From the NCBI GenBank assembly GCA_017554385.1, contig JAFZIL010000023.1:1-40223 (forward strand): a stretch of DNA of 40,223 nt, in the 5' to 3' direction. The notes under the pieces were generated by a model. The model ran no database searches. It worked only from the letters and a program-made list of their open reading frames with translations, and was not told the DNA's origin. Positions 1 to 8,012 of the stretch are shown here, in pieces. Source of the DNA: Prevotella sp. GTDB taxonomy: Bacteria > Bacteroidota > Bacteroidia > Bacteroidales > Bacteroidaceae. A program made the position numbers and the translations under genes. How positions within the stretch are numbered: the first letter of the stretch is position 1; every line of letters starts with the position of its first letter.

Positions 1-106
1 CGGCAACTTGTTTCACTTCACGTATGGTGGCTTTGGCAAAGTCGTTGATGCCCAGCTTTTCAATCAGCTGGTCGACAATCTCTTTCTTGATAGGTGTAGG
101 TTGCAT
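1..106 (-). CDS. Probable PLP-dependent aminotransferase, N-terminal fragment
   Basis: Only the first 35 codons lie in the window; the gene runs off the left edge. The start ATG is the complement of 104-106. The peptide opens MQPTPIKKEIVDQLIEKLG and continues with a KATIRE segment. This resembles the N-terminus of a Bacteroidota class I/II aminotransferase family whose members start with a similar helix and a KA(T/S)IRE motif just before the first conserved region. No catalytic lysine or cofactor site is visible because the rest is missing, so the call rests on recall of that N-terminus. The gene is divergent from recN and has its own promoter-like TACCTTTG at 147-154. Confidence 0.5.
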   Translation of the reverse strand, partial: MQPTPIKKEIVDQLIEKLGINDFAKATIREVKQVA

Positions 107-146
107 GATTATAATTCAAAAATTAGAAAATGAGAATATTAATGTG

Positions 147-154
147 CAAAGGTA
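147..154 (-). promoter_or_regulatory. -7 promoter element (TACCTTTG) of the leftward aminotransferase-like gene
   Basis: The minus strand reads TACCTTTGC, an exact match to the Bacteroides -7 consensus TAnnTTTG, about 41 bp upstream of the leftward ATG. No perfect -33 TTTG lies at the expected distance. The position just upstream of a divergent gene start supports the call. Confidence 0.6.
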
Positions 155-198
155 GTCGTTTTTTTCTCGAAAAATGGGATTTGTTCGTTAAAAATGCG

Positions 199-206
199 TA
201 ACTTTG
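199..206 (+). promoter_or_regulatory. -7 promoter element (TAACTTTG) of recN
   Basis: TAACTTTG matches TAnnTTTG and lies 60 bp upstream of the recN ATG. A TTTG occurs at 180-183, but its 15-bp spacing is shorter than usual, so only the -7 box is convincing. Confidence 0.5.
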
Positions 207-222
207 TGCCGACTTTTAGCAA

Positions 223-254
223 AATTGAAGAATTGACGAATTGAAGAATTGAAA
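223..254 (+). repeat. 4 x 8 bp tandem repeat in the recN leader
   Basis: Four copies of AATTGAAG (second copy AATTGACG, fourth AATTGAAA) run head to tail and end 11 bp before the recN ATG. The sequence resembles the heptamer arrays at junctions further right (for example 22908-22942 read on the minus strand) but has an 8-bp period. It would lie in the 5' untranslated region of the recN transcript. Confidence 0.85.
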
Positions 255-265
255 AACGTGACATC

Positions 266-1927
266 ATGTTAAGTCATTTATACATCAAAAACTTCACCCT
301 CATCGACGTGCTCGACATTGAGCTGCGCCCAGGCTTCTCGGTTATCACAGGCGAGACGGGAGCCGGCAAGAGCATCGTGCTTGGAGCCATCGGCCTGCTG
401 TTAGGACAACGGGCAGACCTGAAAGCCATCAAGCAGGGAGCTGACAAATGTGTGATTGAGGCTCACTTCGACCTGTCGCGCTACGACCTGCAGCCGTTCT
501 TCGAAGAGAACGACATTGAGTATGATGCCGCCGACACCATCGTCAGGCGTGAGCTGACGGCATCGGGCAAGAGTCGCGCCTTTATCAACGATGTGCCTGT
601 GGCACTATCGGTACTGAAGGAGTTGGGCGAGCAATTGGTCGACGTACATTCTCAGCATCAGAACCTGCTGCTGAACAAACAGGACTTCCAGTTGGAGGTG
701 GTCGACATCCTTGCCGCCGACCGCGATGCCCTCGTGGCCTATCAGCAGCTCTTTGCCGACTATCAGTCGTTGCAGCGTAAGTTGGAGACCTTGAAGGAGG
801 AGATAGAACAGAACAGGCAGAATGTCGATTTCCTGCAGTTCCAGTATGACGAGCTGTCGAACGCCCGGCTGGTAAGCGGTGAGCAGGAAGAGCTGGAACA
901 GCGCAGCGACACGATGACCCATTCGGAGGACATCAAGAAAGCCCTGTACGAAGCCGACAACGCCTTGTCGGGCGAGCAGAACGGCGTCGTAGCCTCACTG
1001 AGACAGTCGCTCCAGGCTCTTCGCGGCATAGAGCGAGTCTATCCTCAGGCCTTGGAACTGGCTGATCGCATGGATTCCACCTATATAGAACTGAAAGATG
1101 TGGCGCAGGAGATTAGTGCGAAGCTGGAGGAGACCGATTTCGATCCTGCCGAGCTCGATATGGTGAACCAGCGCCTGGACAAGATCTATGACCTGGAGAA
1201 GAAGTACAGGGTGGAGACCATCGACGACCTGCTGGCCATTCAACAGGAGCTGGAAGAGAAGCTGGGAAAGATGGAGAATAGTGACGAGGCTCTGGCCGAG
1301 TTGCAGCAACAGCTTGACTCCATGCAGAAGGTCATTGGCGAGAAAGCCCAGGTGCTGACCACTCTGCGACAGCAGGCAGCAGGCCAGATAGAGAAGGAGA
1401 TGCAAGAGCGGCTGGTCACCTTGGGCATGCCGAACGTGCGCTTCAAGGTAAAGATGGCGACAGTACCCTTTGGACGTAACGGTCAGGACAAGGTGTTGTT
1501 CCTCTTTAGTGCCAACACGTCGACAGCCCTGCAGCCAGTATCGCAGGTGGCATCGGGTGGCGAGATAGCCCGTGTGATGCTTGCCCTGAAAGCGATGATC
1601 AGCGGGGCCGTGAAGTTGCCTACGATTGTCTTCGACGAGATTGATACGGGCGTGAGCGGAAAGATTGCCGAACAGATGGCAGCCATCATGTATGAGATGG
1701 GGCAGCATGGACGACAGGTGATTAGCATCACCCATCTGCCGCAGATTGCCGCCCAGGGCAGCACCCATTACAAGGTGTATAAGGAGGAGACCGAGCAGGG
1801 TACGACGAGCCACATGCTGCTGCTTACTGACGAACAGCGCGTCAGCGAGATTGCCCAGATGCTCAGCGGAACGAACATCAGCGACGCTGCCATTGAGAAT
1901 GCCAAGCAGCTCATGGGAAAAATTTGA
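266..1927 (+). CDS. recN: DNA repair protein RecN
   Basis: SMC-like ATPase that acts in double-strand break repair in the cytoplasm, working with RecA-dependent recombination. The 553-residue length is normal for RecN. Walker A is GETGAGKS at residues 29-36. The middle of the protein (about 150-370) is rich in Glu, Gln and Leu, as expected for the coiled-coil arms. The ABC signature VASGGEIAR lies near residue 428 and Walker B TIVFDEIDTGVSG near 453-465, followed by the ITHLPQIAA segment typical of the family. ATG at 266 is chosen because the N-terminus MLSHLYIKNF matches the usual start. It is the first gene of a four-gene rightward cluster; the next gene starts 26 bp after the stop. Confidence 0.97.
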   Translation: MLSHLYIKNFTLIDVLDIELRPGFSVITGETGAGKSIVLGAIGLLLGQRADLKAIKQGADKCVIEAHFDLSRYDLQPFFEENDIEYDAADTIVRRELTASGKSRAFINDVPVALSVLKELGEQLVDVHSQHQNLLLNKQDFQLEVVDILAADRDALVAYQQLFADYQSLQRKLETLKEEIEQNRQNVDFLQFQYDELSNARLVSGEQEELEQRSDTMTHSEDIKKALYEADNALSGEQNGVVASLRQSLQALRGIERVYPQALELADRMDSTYIELKDVAQEISAKLEETDFDPAELDMVNQRLDKIYDLEKKYRVETIDDLLAIQQELEEKLGKMENSDEALAELQQQLDSMQKVIGEKAQVLTTLRQQAAGQIEKEMQERLVTLGMPNVRFKVKMATVPFGRNGQDKVLFLFSANTSTALQPVSQVASGGEIARVMLALKAMISGAVKLPTIVFDEIDTGVSGKIAEQMAAIMYEMGQHGRQVISITHLPQIAAQGSTHYKVYKEETEQGTTSHMLLLTDEQRVSEIAQMLSGTNISDAAIENAKQLMGKI

Positions 1928-1953
1928 AAAGTAAAGAATTGAAAAAAAGAGTG

Positions 1954-3645
1954 ATGAAACGAATCATATTATTTGGAGTATTTTCTTGTGTCTTTCTGAC
2001 TGCTGCTTTCTCACAGCCGTTCAATGTGAAGAAAGTGTCGAAGGCAGTGTTCACCTTGAAGACCTTCAATGCCGAGGGAGCCTTGCTTGCCAGCAATAAC
2101 GGCTTCTTTATCGGCGACGACGGTTTGGCTGTGAGCAGTTTCGAACCGTTCCGAGGTGCCAGTCGCGCTGTAGTGATTGATGCACAGGGCAAGGAGTGGC
2201 CCGTAGAGTCCATCTGCGGAGCCAACGACAGTTACGACCTGGCGAAGTTCCGCGTCGCAGCGAAGAAGGTGCAGGGACTGCCTGTCGCTTCCGTCCAGAT
2301 GACTGAGGGTAGTGAGTGCTGGCTGCTTGTCGTTGGCACACAGCGTGCCGTAACGGCCGAACAGGCTGCTGTCCGACGCGTGGAGAACTTCCGTGACGAC
2401 TATGCCTACTATACCCTTGCAAGGAGTGTTGGTAGCGCGACCCCTGCTGCCGACGCAGAGAGCTGTCCGTTGCTCAATGCTGACGGGCAGGTCGTGGGTA
2501 TCATGCAGCGTGCTGCCTCGGTGGCCGATTCTCTGAGCTATGCCGTAGATGCCCGCTTTGCCGACAGCCTGCGCATCACAGGGTTGAGCATCAACGACCG
2601 CGCATTGCGCTCGGTGCTTATCAAGAAAGCATTGCCGGAACAGAAGGACCAGGCGTTGCTGACACTCTATGTAGCTGGCGCGTCGACCGATTCTGCCACC
2701 TACGCTACAATGGTTGACGACTTCATCGCTCAGTTTCCTGACTCGCCTGACGGTTACGAGTATCGTGCCCAGCTGAAAGCAAGTGCCAACGACTTTGCCG
2801 GTGCCCAGAAGGATATGGAACGGGCCATCTCGGTGGCAGAGCAGAAGGATGAGGTGCATCTGTCGTACTCGCGCCTGATATTCCAGAAGGAACTCTACAA
2901 GAATGATATTCCCTACGAGCCTTGGTCGCTCGACAAAGCCTACGACGAGGCAGGAAAGGCATACGAACTGAACCCCCTGCCCATCTATCGTCGTCAGCAG
3001 GCGCAGGTGTGCTATGCTCAGAAGAAGTATGACGAGGCCTACCGCATCTATGAACAGCTGATGGAGTCGCCTTTGCGTGCTGCCGACCTGTTTTTCGAGG
3101 CATCACGCTGTAAGGAGCAGCTGCGCGACACCGTAGCCCAGCTGGCATTGCTCGATAGCGCCGTCTGTCAGTTCTCACGTCCCTACCTGCAGGAAGCCGC
3201 CCCTTATCTGCTGGCACGTGCACAGGTGAGGCATGATGCAGGTAAGTATCGTGATGCGGTGAACGACCTGAACGACTACGAGTCGCTGATGCGTTCGCGT
3301 CTGACCGATCATTTCTACTACATCCGTTTTCAGGCCGAGGTGGGTGGACGCCTTTACCAGCAGGCCCTTGAAGACATTGACAAAGCTATCGGCCTCAGTC
3401 CTGAATACGATCTCTACTATGCTGAGAAAGCATCGTTGGAGGTGCGCGTAGGCCTCTATGAAGATGCTATCGTTACTGCCGAACAATGTGTTAAGGTGGC
3501 ACCCGACTACAGCGACGGCTATCTGTTCCTTGGCCTTGCCCAATGTCTGAAAGGGCAGAAGGAGGAAGGACTGAAGAACCTGCAGAAGGCAAAGGAACTT
3601 GGCGACCCGCAGGCTGAAGGGCTGATAGAGAAATACGCACAGTAA
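1954..3645 (+). CDS. Secreted degenerate trypsin-fold protease with C-terminal TPR repeats
   Basis: Protein of 563 residues from ATG 1954, which gives a clean signal peptide (MKRIILFGVFSCVFLTAAFS). An in-frame TTG at 1924 overlaps the recN stop and would spoil that signal. Residues about 25-200 look like an HtrA/trypsin-type domain: GFFIGDDGLAVSS and CPLLNADGQVVGI correspond to the usual G.GV.V.N.H and GxSGxPL.N..G.VVGI blocks. The catalytic His position appears to be Glu64 and the Ser position Glu169 (sequence AESCPLL); the Asp of DLA is kept (Asp95). Residues about 240-560 are TPR-like helical pairs such as YEYRAQLKASANDFAGAQKD and SDGYLFLGLAQCLKGQKEEG. It is probably a periplasmic scaffold rather than an active protease. 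Upstream gap is 26 bp and downstream gap 28 bp. Confidence 0.8.
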   Translation: MKRIILFGVFSCVFLTAAFSQPFNVKKVSKAVFTLKTFNAEGALLASNNGFFIGDDGLAVSSFEPFRGASRAVVIDAQGKEWPVESICGANDSYDLAKFRVAAKKVQGLPVASVQMTEGSECWLLVVGTQRAVTAEQAAVRRVENFRDDYAYYTLARSVGSATPAADAESCPLLNADGQVVGIMQRAASVADSLSYAVDARFADSLRITGLSINDRALRSVLIKKALPEQKDQALLTLYVAGASTDSATYATMVDDFIAQFPDSPDGYEYRAQLKASANDFAGAQKDMERAISVAEQKDEVHLSYSRLIFQKELYKNDIPYEPWSLDKAYDEAGKAYELNPLPIYRRQQAQVCYAQKKYDEAYRIYEQLMESPLRAADLFFEASRCKEQLRDTVAQLALLDSAVCQFSRPYLQEAAPYLLARAQVRHDAGKYRDAVNDLNDYESLMRSRLTDHFYYIRFQAEVGGRLYQQALEDIDKAIGLSPEYDLYYAEKASLEVRVGLYEDAIVTAEQCVKVAPDYSDGYLFLGLAQCLKGQKEEGLKNLQKAKELGDPQAEGLIEKYAQ

Positions 3646-3673
3646 CGAACCACCAAAATAACGTGCTCGCTTC

Positions 3674-4372
3674 GTGGCCAACGATTACTTCAAGTTCAGG
3701 CAGTTTACCATTCAGCAGGGCCGTTGCGCCATGAAGGTTGGTACCGACGGCACCCTGCTCGGTGCTTGGGCACATGGAGGCAAGCGCATCCTGGATATAG
3801 GTACAGGCACCGGATTGATAGCCCTGATGATGGCTCAGCGTTTCCCTGAGTCACAAGTGACGGCTTTCGATATCGACGAGCAGGCTGTCATGCAGGCACG
3901 GGAGAACGTAGTCCTGTCGCCCTTTGCCTCACGGATAAGCATCCTATGCGAGGATGCGAGGTGCTATGAACCTGATGCTGCCTACGATGCCATCGTCTCG
4001 AATCCCCCTTTCTACGACCGTTCGCTTGTCTGTCCAGACAATCGTCGCAGTCTGGCTCGTCACACCTCGTCGCTCGACTACCGCTCGTTGTTCTCGCTGG
4101 TACAGAGATGTCTGGACGATGAAGGCGAGTTCTCGGTTGTCATCCCTTCTGAATGTCAGTCGAAGCTGGAGAGTGAGGCCTCGTTGGCCGGATTCTTCAA
4201 AGTGCGCGAGTGTGCCGTAAGAACCATCCCACGAAAGGCACCGCGACGTTATCTGCTGGCTTTCGCGAAGCATCCTTCAGCATCATTTGCTCCTGAAGAG
4301 GGCGTCATTGAAGAAAAGCCGGGTAGCCGCTCTTCATGGTATACAGAACTGACAAAAGACTTTTACCTATGA
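3674..4372 (+). CDS. trmN: tRNA1(Val) (adenine37-N6)-methyltransferase
   Basis: SAM-dependent class I methyltransferase of the YfiC/TrmN6 family, 232 residues. It methylates A37 of tRNA1(Val). The SAM-binding motif DIGTGTG is at residues 41-47 and the adenine-N6 catalytic motif NPPF at 110-113. The N-terminal segment FTIQQGRCAMKVGTDGTLLGAWA is characteristic of the family. The start is GTG at 3674 (MANDYFKF); no ATG fits that conserved start. The stop overlaps the next ATG as ATGA, which implies translational coupling. Confidence 0.9.
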   Translation: MANDYFKFRQFTIQQGRCAMKVGTDGTLLGAWAHGGKRILDIGTGTGLIALMMAQRFPESQVTAFDIDEQAVMQARENVVLSPFASRISILCEDARCYEPDAAYDAIVSNPPFYDRSLVCPDNRRSLARHTSSLDYRSLFSLVQRCLDDEGEFSVVIPSECQSKLESEASLAGFFKVRECAVRTIPRKAPRRYLLAFAKHPSASFAPEEGVIEEKPGSRSSWYTELTKDFYL

Positions 4373-5139
4373 ATATCGTATTGTTGCAAACAGACATCGT
4401 CTGGGCCAATCCCGCTGCCAACGTCGAACGGGCAGAGAGTCTGATGGATGAGGCGCCAGGTGCCGACCTCTATGTGCTTCCTGAGATGTGGGCTACAGGC
4501 TTTGCCACCCAGCCGGAAGGCATTGCCGAGGAAGAAGAGCGTGCCCTTTCGCTGCAGTGGATGAAGAGGGTGGCAAGGGAGAAGGATTGTGCCGTCTGCG
4601 GCAGCCTTGCCATGAAGACAGGCGACGGTACGTTCCGCAACCGCAATTACTTTGTTACGCCCGACAGCGTCAGCTACTATGATAAGCACCATCTGTTCAG
4701 TCATGGGCATGAGGACAGGTCTTTCAAGGCTGGAGATCAGCATGTGGTGGTAGAGTGGAAAGGCGTGCGTTTCCTGTTGCTTACCTGCTACGACCTCCGT
4801 TTCCCGGTGTGGTCACGATGGGGTAGGGCAGGTGAGTATGATGCCATCCTCTTGGTGGCCAACTGGCCTTCGAGCCGGATGCTGGCATGGGAGTCGTTGG
4901 TACGTGCCCGTGCCATTGAGAACCAGTCGTACATGATTGCCGTGAACAGGGTGGGTACAGACGCTCAGGGCATCGGCTATGACGGTGGCAGCGTCGTGAT
5001 AGACCCTGTTGGCCGTACGCTTGCCGAGGGACATGAAAAAGTCGAACAGGCCATTTCGGGCGTGCTCGACATGGTCAGCCTCCGGCATATGCGACAGCAT
5101 TTCCGGGTACTCGACGACAGGGATCAAAGGAACGTATAG
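4369..5139 (+). CDS. Omega-amidase / nitrilase-superfamily hydrolase (YafV/NIT2-like)
   Basis: Cytoplasmic carbon-nitrogen hydrolase of about 256 residues. The Glu-Lys-Cys triad is visible: Glu in LPEMWATGF (about 39), Lys in YYDKHHLFS (about 106) and Cys in LLLTCYDLRFP (about 140). The TCYDLRFP motif and short length fit omega-amidases, which deamidate alpha-ketoglutaramate and related 2-oxoacid amides. ATG at 4369 is chosen over the in-frame ATG at 4336 because it gives the family start MNIVLLQTDI and the ATGA overlap with trmN. The 3' end overlaps the convergent small membrane-protein gene by 16 bp, so there is no room for a separate terminator. Confidence 0.88.
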   Translation: MNIVLLQTDIVWANPAANVERAESLMDEAPGADLYVLPEMWATGFATQPEGIAEEEERALSLQWMKRVAREKDCAVCGSLAMKTGDGTFRNRNYFVTPDSVSYYDKHHLFSHGHEDRSFKAGDQHVVVEWKGVRFLLLTCYDLRFPVWSRWGRAGEYDAILLVANWPSSRMLAWESLVRARAIENQSYMIAVNRVGTDAQGIGYDGGSVVIDPVGRTLAEGHEKVEQAISGVLDMVSLRHMRQHFRVLDDRDQRNV

Positions 5140-5327
5140 GCAATGATGACGGCAAGCACCATGATGAGGGCAAGGATATAGCCCGCACGAAGCCCGTATT
5201 TGGCTATCTTCTTCCGTCGCTCTATTGCCAGCAGACTGTTCCGCTTGAATTTACTGGCACCATCCATCTTGTGATGGTGGTGGTGATGGTGATGATGTTG
5301 TTGTTCTTCTTTTTTTTCTTCTGCCAT
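5124..5327 (-). CDS. Small His-rich single-pass membrane protein
   Basis: Protein of 67 residues. It starts MAEEKKEEQQ, then a run of nine consecutive His, then a basic segment (KFKRNSLLAIERRKKIAKYG) and one transmembrane helix (about residues 48-66). The charge pattern puts the His-rich N-terminus in the cytoplasm. The central DGAS.FKRNSLLAIERRKK segment resembles small uncharacterised proteins I associate with Bacteroidales, so it is probably a real gene; function is unknown. It starts 15 bp after the GH106 stop and so is likely the last gene of that transcript. Its 3' end overlaps the nitrilase gene tail to tail. Confidence 0.75.
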   Translation of the reverse strand: MAEEKKEEQQHHHHHHHHHKMDGASKFKRNSLLAIERRKKIAKYGLRAGYILALIMVLAVIIAYTFL

Positions 5328-5342
5328 TGTAGTTTTATGTTA

Positions 5343-8009
5343 TTATAGTTTCTTTATTAGCTTCACTTCAGAGTTCAGACCACTGGGCATAGGTTCCCAC
5401 TGGTCGTAGAGGGTCTTCTTATAGTTGATGTCGACCACATTGATTTCTTCCATCTTACGCCACTTCACCCCCTGCCGGTCCAGTTCGCTGATGCGGTTGG
5501 CGGGCAGGTTGGTTACCTCGATACGGAGCTCGTTGTCGCCAGCCTTTAGCGTGTTCTTGCAATCAAGGACGAAGGGTACCGACCAGGCACAGCCTATGAA
5601 CGTGTCGTTGATATAGACACGGGCACTCTCGCGCACGTCGCCCAGGTCGATCGCCCATGAGCTTGCATTCTTCAGTTGATCCTTCGTCAGCTTTACATGG
5701 GTGGTGTAAATGCCAGTGCCCATGGTCGTTCTTGTCTTACCGTCAAGGTTCTCCCAGCTTTGTAGCTTGTCCAGCGTGTACTGCTTGTCTACTTTGGGCG
5801 CTTCCTCGGTGAAGGTAAGTGTCCAAGGGCCATCCAGCATGATGGGTTCTTCGATGGCAAAGGTGTCGACCAGCTCGTTCGCCTGCAGGGTGCCAAGGTT
5901 GTCGACCGGCGTGTCAAATGTCTCCAGTATCATTGATTGCCCGCTCTTCAGATCAATGAGAATATCATCTTCATCCCCTAAGGCAACAGCATATCTGTCG
6001 CCGTTGAGGGGATTGAACCATAAGGCCTGCTTGAAGGGAACAGAAAGACGGATGTATTCGCTGATGTCGTTGGGTGTCAGGTTGGCAATGAAGTAGTGAT
6101 ATCCAGTAGGGTTCTTGCGGCGGATGGCTTTCAGCCCCAGCTGTGTCTTCATGGTCTCGGGCTTGGCGGCACGGCCCATCTCATCTGCGTGCGTACCATA
6201 TATAATATGTGCACCCTTGGCTTTCAGTTCGTCGATATGCTTCTTAACGCCCTCAGGCATCTCGCCGCTGCCGGGAATAATCAGTCCCTTGTAGCGCGTG
6301 CCTGCAGCCGTCTGTAGCATACCGTCGTTATAGGTCACGCCCAAGAGCAGACGCTCGGAGATATAGTCACAGTCGAAACCGGCACGGTCGATGTCGAGGA
6401 TGGTCTGTCGGAACTCAGGCATCAGCTTGCCCATAGCGTGTATGGAGAACTGCATGAGCAATTTGCCATTGGGTTTCTTCCAGGCATCGCGAACTGGCAA
6501 TAGCACGAGGAAGTCGTTGTCGGGCTGTCCCCATTGCAGGAAGCTCTGACAACGCTCTACATACTGCATGAAGTAGGGTGCATCGCGCCATATCGAGTTC
6601 GTAGGACTCATGTCGATGGAGGCGTAGAACTTCCATCCTGGCCACTCATCGTCCTTGGGCGAGTAGCAGGTTCCATGAAAGAACATGTGGTTCACACCAG
6701 CACAGAACATCAGGTCAAGGTCAGGCTTCAGCTGTGAGAGCGAGGTGCGGAAATGCTCCGTCAGCCAGGTAAAGGTCTCGCTGCTGGTATAGGGCTTACC
6801 ACAGACGTGGGCTGCCGATGGCGCATACTTGAACATCGAGTAGTCGCTGTCGTTCTTGCGGGTCTTGCCTGGGTCGGTGCGAAGGCCCTTGATGCCGAAG
6901 TCGGAGAGGCCGAACCCCTCAATCTCTGGGATGTCTACGGCAGCATAGCAGTCGATGAGGTTGGCAGGTGAACCGTGTGCCTGATTGCGGGTGATGGCTC
7001 CATGCTTGTGGGCCCATGCCGTCCACTGCTCTGTGAAGTTCTCCAGAAGCAGGTCGCCAAGGGTTTCGCGGTAATCGCTAATGGTTTGAGATTTGAGGTT
7101 TCTTGCGTCCCTCTGGTAGCAAGCGTCCTTCGGCCGAGCGGAGGTTTGAGGTTTTATCAGTTCTGGCAGATGCTCTTCAAGCTTGTAGCCCCGACGTTTT
7201 TCAAACTCCTCGAAGAGTGTAGGGGTCCAAGTGGCTGCTTCCACCTCGTAGCTGTCGTTGAAGAACGTATGTGGATAAGGGGTGTGGGTACGCTCGAAGG
7301 CATCCTCGATATGCTTTAGATAGTTGGCTACAGCCTTGCGGTCGAAATGGTCGATGACCAGTCCTTCGCCACCGGGTGCAGCGCGCTTCACCTTCATCAC
7401 GCCGTAGCGCACATAGACAGCTATCACACGCCAGTTGTCGTTTTTCTTCGTCCCCTTCGGAGCCTTCCACGTCAGCACGTCATCCTTCATTGCCGATGTC
7501 ACATCGATAGCACCAGCGGCGCCGTAGATCATAACCTTCTGCAGCCGACTGTACTTGCGGTCTTTCTCTGCCACTTGCAGCCGAAGTCCCTCAACTTTCT
7601 TTCCTATAAACGTTGTGTCGACGAACACCACCTTGCAGGCCGACTCTTCCAATGGCACCCAAGGGCCGCCAAAGGGCCAGCCCGTACCTGTGGCCATGTC
7701 GAGTTCGATGTTGTTCTGCCGGCATTGCTCCTGCGTAAAGCGAAGCATCTCCATCCACTTGTCGCTCAGGAAAGGGATGTTGTTTGCTTCGTTGCCCTGC
7801 ACACCGTAGAGCGGAGTAATCTCAACGGCGCCGATACCATGCCTGGCATACTCCTGCAGATTCCAACTGAGATTCTCTTTGTCAACGGCAGACCCCAACC
7901 ACCACCATCGTGTGCCGGGTTTGGCTTCTGGGGTAGTCGTAGGCCACGACTGGCTATGAACTGCCAGTGAAAGCGTAGCCAATGCGATGGATATGAAGAG
8001 TCTCTTCAT
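5343..8009 (-). CDS. Secreted GH106-type alpha-L-rhamnosidase
   Basis: Enzyme of 888 residues with signal peptide MKRLFISIALATLSLAVHSQ. The N-terminal block GTRWWWLGSAVDKENLSWNL followed by ARHGIGAVEITPLYGVQG is the hallmark of glycoside hydrolase family 106, which removes alpha-L-rhamnose from pectic rhamnogalacturonan and related glycans. A conserved-looking SSETFTWL segment (Glu about 411) lies in the catalytic core and is a candidate catalytic region. Residues about 720-880 form a beta-sandwich (GPWTLTFTEEAP, then VYINDTFIGCAW) typical of these enzymes. It starts 3 bp after the CE12 stop. Residues about 284-308 are encoded by a repeat element (7084-7156) also found in two other genes of this window; I infer an in-frame insertion in a surface loop. 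Confidence 0.85.
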   Translation of the reverse strand: MKRLFISIALATLSLAVHSQSWPTTTPEAKPGTRWWWLGSAVDKENLSWNLQEYARHGIGAVEITPLYGVQGNEANNIPFLSDKWMEMLRFTQEQCRQNNIELDMATGTGWPFGGPWVPLEESACKVVFVDTTFIGKKVEGLRLQVAEKDRKYSRLQKVMIYGAAGAIDVTSAMKDDVLTWKAPKGTKKNDNWRVIAVYVRYGVMKVKRAAPGGEGLVIDHFDRKAVANYLKHIEDAFERTHTPYPHTFFNDSYEVEAATWTPTLFEEFEKRRGYKLEEHLPELIKPQTSARPKDACYQRDARNLKSQTISDYRETLGDLLLENFTEQWTAWAHKHGAITRNQAHGSPANLIDCYAAVDIPEIEGFGLSDFGIKGLRTDPGKTRKNDSDYSMFKYAPSAAHVCGKPYTSSETFTWLTEHFRTSLSQLKPDLDLMFCAGVNHMFFHGTCYSPKDDEWPGWKFYASIDMSPTNSIWRDAPYFMQYVERCQSFLQWGQPDNDFLVLLPVRDAWKKPNGKLLMQFSIHAMGKLMPEFRQTILDIDRAGFDCDYISERLLLGVTYNDGMLQTAAGTRYKGLIIPGSGEMPEGVKKHIDELKAKGAHIIYGTHADEMGRAAKPETMKTQLGLKAIRRKNPTGYHYFIANLTPNDISEYIRLSVPFKQALWFNPLNGDRYAVALGDEDDILIDLKSGQSMILETFDTPVDNLGTLQANELVDTFAIEEPIMLDGPWTLTFTEEAPKVDKQYTLDKLQSWENLDGKTRTTMGTGIYTTHVKLTKDQLKNASSWAIDLGDVRESARVYINDTFIGCAWSVPFVLDCKNTLKAGDNELRIEVTNLPANRISELDRQGVKWRKMEEINVVDINYKKTLYDQWEPMPSGLNSEVKLIKKL
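7084..7156. repeat. Composite repeat element inside the GH106 gene
   Basis: Heptamer-like runs (TTTGAGA TTTGAGG at 7085-7098 and GGTTTGA GGTTTTA at 7143-7156) flank the core CTCTGGTAGCAAGCGTCC at 7111-7128, followed by CCGAGCGGAGG. The core matches the elements at 12858-12890 and 14755-14787 apart from a TAG insertion. It is translated as part of the enzyme, in a different frame from the other two copies. Confidence 0.7.
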
Positions 8010-8012
8010 AGA

